From: Plasmodium coatneyi | Lineage: Eukaryota; Apicomplexa; Aconoidasida; Haemosporida; Plasmodiidae | Direction: 5' to 3' | DNA length: 64,000 nucleotides | Assembly: GCF_001680005.1 (NCBI RefSeq) | Contig: NC_033557.1 | Span: 744,001 to 808,000 of the forward strand | Part shown: positions 61,065 through 64,000 of the stretch, in pieces | Position numbering within the stretch: position 1 is the first letter of the stretch | Layout of the letters: each line of letters starts with the position of its first letter | Translations under genes and position numbers: made by a program | The notes under the pieces: model-generated | Database searches by the model: none | What the model was told of the DNA's origin: nothing | What the model saw: the letters and a program-made list of their open reading frames with translations, nothing else

Positions 61065-63972
61065 TCATTTTTTTTTCTTCTTCCGCTTGGGGGATTCCTT
61101 TCCGCTTTCCACGGTGAATGTGACCTGTTTGGTGATAGGGTTGTATGTACCTTGCGGTATTGCGGCGATGGTAGGGCTGTATGTGCCTTGAGGTATGGTG
61201 GCGATGACAGGGCTGTATGTGCCTTGCGGTACGGTGGCAATGATAGGGTTGTATGTGCCCTGTGGTATGGTGGCAACGGCAGGACTGTATGTGCCTTGTG
61301 GTACGGTGGCAATGACAGGGTTATATGTACCCTGCGGTATGGTGGCAACGCCAGGACTGTATGCGCCTTGCGGTATGGCGGCGACGGTAGGGTTGTATGT
61401 GCCCTGCGGTATGGTGGCAACGTTAGGGTTCAAACTAGTGTATGGTACACCTGTAACAGCCGCGTTCGTCGTGTAAGGTGGGATGGTTGCGGGGTTCACA
61501 TTCAAAGTGTTGGCAGGTAAGGCTGTAGTAACATTAGCATTCAAAGTGTTAGCAGGCAAGGCCGTAGTAACATTAGCATTCAAAGTGTTGGCAGGCAAGG
61601 CTGTAGTAACATTAGCATTCAAAGTGTTGTACGGGGATTGCGGCATGACGGGGATGCTAGAAATATTAGTGCTACAGGGCGCAGGAGCGTTACTGGCAGT
61701 GATGGTGTTATTCGACATGGGTGTACTATTGGCATTGACAGTGTTGCACGGAATAGGCCTATTAACAGTACTGACGTTCGCTTGCGGTATAGCAGGGTTA
61801 GTAGTGCATATATTGCTGTTCGGCATAGCGGTGGTAGGGGTTCCCAAATTTCTACCCTGTACAGTGGGGCTACTAGATCTAAAGGCACCGTTTGGCTTAG
61901 GTCCACTTCCGACGTTGGCGTTGACGCTGCCGTTGCTGCACTGTTGTAAAGGAGAATTTCCGGCATTTAAAGTGTTGTGAGGCGTAGCGGGGATGCTAGC
62001 ACAGGGGGGTTCTTGCGGCATGTCTGGGTTACTAGCAGCATAACAGTCATCTGCTTGCGGAGGTCGATAATTTTTAATATTATATGGAAATTTTTTCCTG
62101 AAGGAACCTTTATTTAAATTCTTATACAATTCTAGAAAAGATTCATATCTATTTTCTCTGGTAATTTTGTTCCATAAGCAAATTCTGTTTTCGATAAAAC
62201 GCTCGAAATCTTCAACAGAGTGACGTTTTTTTTGCATCAAAAAATGATTGAAGTCCTCACGGTCGCGCAGATCAAATTCGTTCATTACTTTATTAAGTTT
62301 ATTATTCAGATGGGTCCAACATTTGGATCGTTCTTCATTTGGCAATTTAAATTGAGATGCTAACATGAAGGATATTTTGGACATGGTTTCCTTCATGAAG
62401 AGGAAGTTTTCCTTCTGTTCTTCACATAATTCAAAAAAGATTTCCGCCATGTATTTTTTTGTCAATACGGGACCATTTGCGAAAATTCGTTTCTTCATTT
62501 CTTCCGTATAATACACATAGGTGCTCGTGCTGTAGAAGAAGAACTCGATATTTTCCTCAGGCGTACGGGTTTCGCAGGACGTAGAATCTATTATCGTGCT
62601 GGGCTTCTTCTTGCTGCCGTAAATTCCGTACTGTTTTTCTGGATCCTTTAAGTAATGTGCGTAAGGTGGATCATCAGAATCGTATGGATCGTAGGGGTCC
62701 TGTGCATCACGTGGATCATCAGGATCGTATGGGTTATGGGCGTCCACTGGATCATATGGGTCTTGGGGGTCCTGTGGATCATATGGATCTTGGGGGTCCT
62801 GTGGATCATATGGATCTTGGGGTTCCACTGGATCACATGTTTCTTGAGGGCTCACTGGATTATGTGGGTCTTGAGGGTTCACTGGATTATGTGGATCTTG
62901 CGGGCTCACTGGATTATGTGGATCTTGCGGGCTCACTGGATTATGTGGGTCTTGAGGGCTCACTGGATTATGTGGGTCTTGAGGGTTCACTGGATCATGG
63001 GGATGGTGGGTATTCGATGGGTCACATGAACTGACGGGAGCATGCGGGTCGTGCGGATTACACGGATCAGGTGGGCAGTTCACACCAACGGGGGAGTGTA
63101 GATTATGGGAAACGAGCAGAACACGGGGTTCATTGGGATCCTTTTTCAACTCACTGTGTGTTGTTGCCTTGGCACACTCTTTTGTTTTTTTAGCCAATCT
63201 CCACCAGATTTCCTTCACTGATTTCTTCTCATTAGTAGCCTTCTTGTTATCCTTTTTTGATTTCTTATCATTTTCTGACTTCTTGTTGCTACTATTTACG
63301 AAGGCATCAATAACCAGGGGGATACAACCATTAGTTGGAGGCGGGGCAGTTGCTACCTGCGGCATATATACAAAAGGGACTGTGGTTCTTTCAACTAGCG
63401 ATCTCGAATGATGGACATCCTTTCGGGCGAATAGGCCATGCTGTGAGGGGCATTGGAAAAAAAAAAAAAAAGGGTTATCACATATGTGTAGGACAAAAGG
63501 GGATAATTTGGCAAGAACGCAACGTTCCTCGCATGAGTGCAACACACATTGTACATTTTGCTACATGGGCGTTGTAATTTAAGTATGTAAATGTACAAAA
63601 TGTTAATAAGGGGCAAGAAAAAAAAAAAAAGGGCCCTATTTCAGCGTATGCATTTCTTCGTTATGGCCTTACCAATGATAGGACATACAAAATAGCGAGA
63701 AGAGGTACGATTAGCACTTTGGGCTTAGGCAGGGCCCATTTCACGGAATTGTTTCTTCTTCCAGAGGCGTCATTTTTCTGGTTACTATCAGATGCCATAG
63801 GGGTGGTAATACAGTTTGCAGTGCGGTTTGTGGTTGTCTGTCCGTTTTTTCCTGCGCCTTTACCGGCTACCCTTGCTGTAGTTCGGCTTGTGACAAATCT
63901 TCTGAAACTCCTTTTGCACCCACCTACGGACTTCCACGTTGAAGGTACAGCTGACTGATCCTTAAGTGCCAT
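61065..63972 (-). CDS. Exported PHIST-domain protein with three repeat arrays
   Basis: Two exons, 63972-63673 and 63440-61065, join in phase 0 to give 891 aa. Exon 1 ends in a recessed hydrophobic signal (VLIVPLLAILYVLSL), and exon 2 opens with a canonical PEXEL, RSLVE, at residues 113-117. This is the standard layout for export into the host erythrocyte. A Pro/Asp-rich array (PQDPHNPVS and QDPYDP units) spans residues 243-360. A PHIST-type helical domain spans about residues 395-550 (from ENIEFFFYSTSTYVYY through WTHLNNKLNKVMNEF to FIENRICLWNKIT). After it come units of NTLNANVTTALPA and then eight 12-residue units of the IPQGTYNPVIAT type, and a lysine-rich end. PHIST proteins remodel the host cell. 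A known vivax-clade PHIST protein lies in the caveola-vesicle complexes, but I cannot say this is that gene. Confidence 0.88.
61130..61425 (-). repeat. 36-bp coding array (IPQGTYNPVIAT type)
   Basis: About eight units of 36 bp alternate in Asn/Ser at one position and in Thr/Val/Ala at others, near the 3' end of the PHIST gene. Confidence 0.9.
61500..61640 (-). repeat. 39-bp coding array (NTLNANVTTALPA type)
   Basis: Three to four 39-bp units are nearly identical at the DNA level, which points to recent expansion. Confidence 0.9.
62655..63010 (-). repeat. 27-bp coding array (PQDPHNPVS) grading into QDPYDP units
   Basis: Five to six units of 27 bp (PQDPHNPVS) are followed by shorter QDPYDP-type units. 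The array lies between the PEXEL and the PHIST domain and opens long false frames on the plus strand. Confidence 0.9.
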
Positions 63973-64000
63973 GCTTTAAAAAGTTATATTTTCGAAAGGC

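Noticed and set aside
61130..61640. Regular repeats that might suggest a CRISPR array
   Set aside because: The units are contiguous, without unique spacers, in frame inside a eukaryotic exon.
62655..63034. Long plus-strand frames opposite the PHIST gene
   Set aside because: They are produced by the periodic repeat arrays on the coding strand; the minus strand has the signal, PEXEL and PHIST domain.

Overview
This window is nuclear chromosomal DNA from a malaria parasite of the Plasmodium vivax / P. cynomolgi / P. knowlesi type. The evidence is: genes broken by short GT-AG introns; proteins rich in low-complexity inserts; coding DNA of moderate GC content separated by spacers full of 20-30 nt T or A runs; and, at the right end, an AT-rich domain carrying an exported PHIST protein with a canonical PEXEL motif. 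The exact species cannot be told from the sequence alone.

Layout. Positions 1-50,100 are a compact core block of housekeeping genes: a bromodomain protein (5' end outside the window), a phosphatidylinositol-4-phosphate 5-kinase with an N-terminal EF-hand domain, an RBBP4/CAF-1 p55-type WD40 protein, TFIIB, an AK6-type adenylate kinase, kinesin-8B, an unrecognised three-exon 89-aa protein, CTF18, a coiled-coil protein, a UMP-CMP kinase, two unrecognised proteins, a divergent eIF4E, a twin-CX9C TRIAP1/Mdm35-like protein and a secreted TatD-like nuclease. From memory, this order and orientation match the right half of P. falciparum chromosome 1 up to its centromere and MRP1. Most gene models given here were spliced by hand, and exon phases and codon counts agree except where stated.

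From about 50,100 the DNA becomes AT-rich. There is a small secreted-protein gene with one in-frame stop (51,854-52,345), then about 2.2 kb of roughly 95% A+T (54,720-56,890) read as the centromere. Just beyond it lies a wrecked ABCC/MRP transporter (57,316-59,722) with several stops and frameshifts. It occupies the place where P. falciparum has MRP1, so it is read as a decayed MRP1 gene. The window ends with a two-exon PHIST gene on the minus strand holding three different tandem-repeat arrays.

The core genes share no single pathway. They cover chromatin and replication (bromodomain protein, RBBP4-like, CTF18), transcription and translation (TFIIB, eIF4E-like), nucleotide metabolism (AK6, UMP-CMP kinase), lipid signalling (PIP5K, and Mdm35-like in mitochondrial lipid transfer), motility (kinesin-8B) and secretion (TatD). 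The items most worth a second look are the MRP1 pseudogene beside the centromere, a multibranched foldback at 35,391-35,519 that looks like a non-coding RNA gene, the eIF4E paralogue whose cap-sandwich tryptophans are both tyrosine, and the reading-frame break at a 27-A run inside CTF18.
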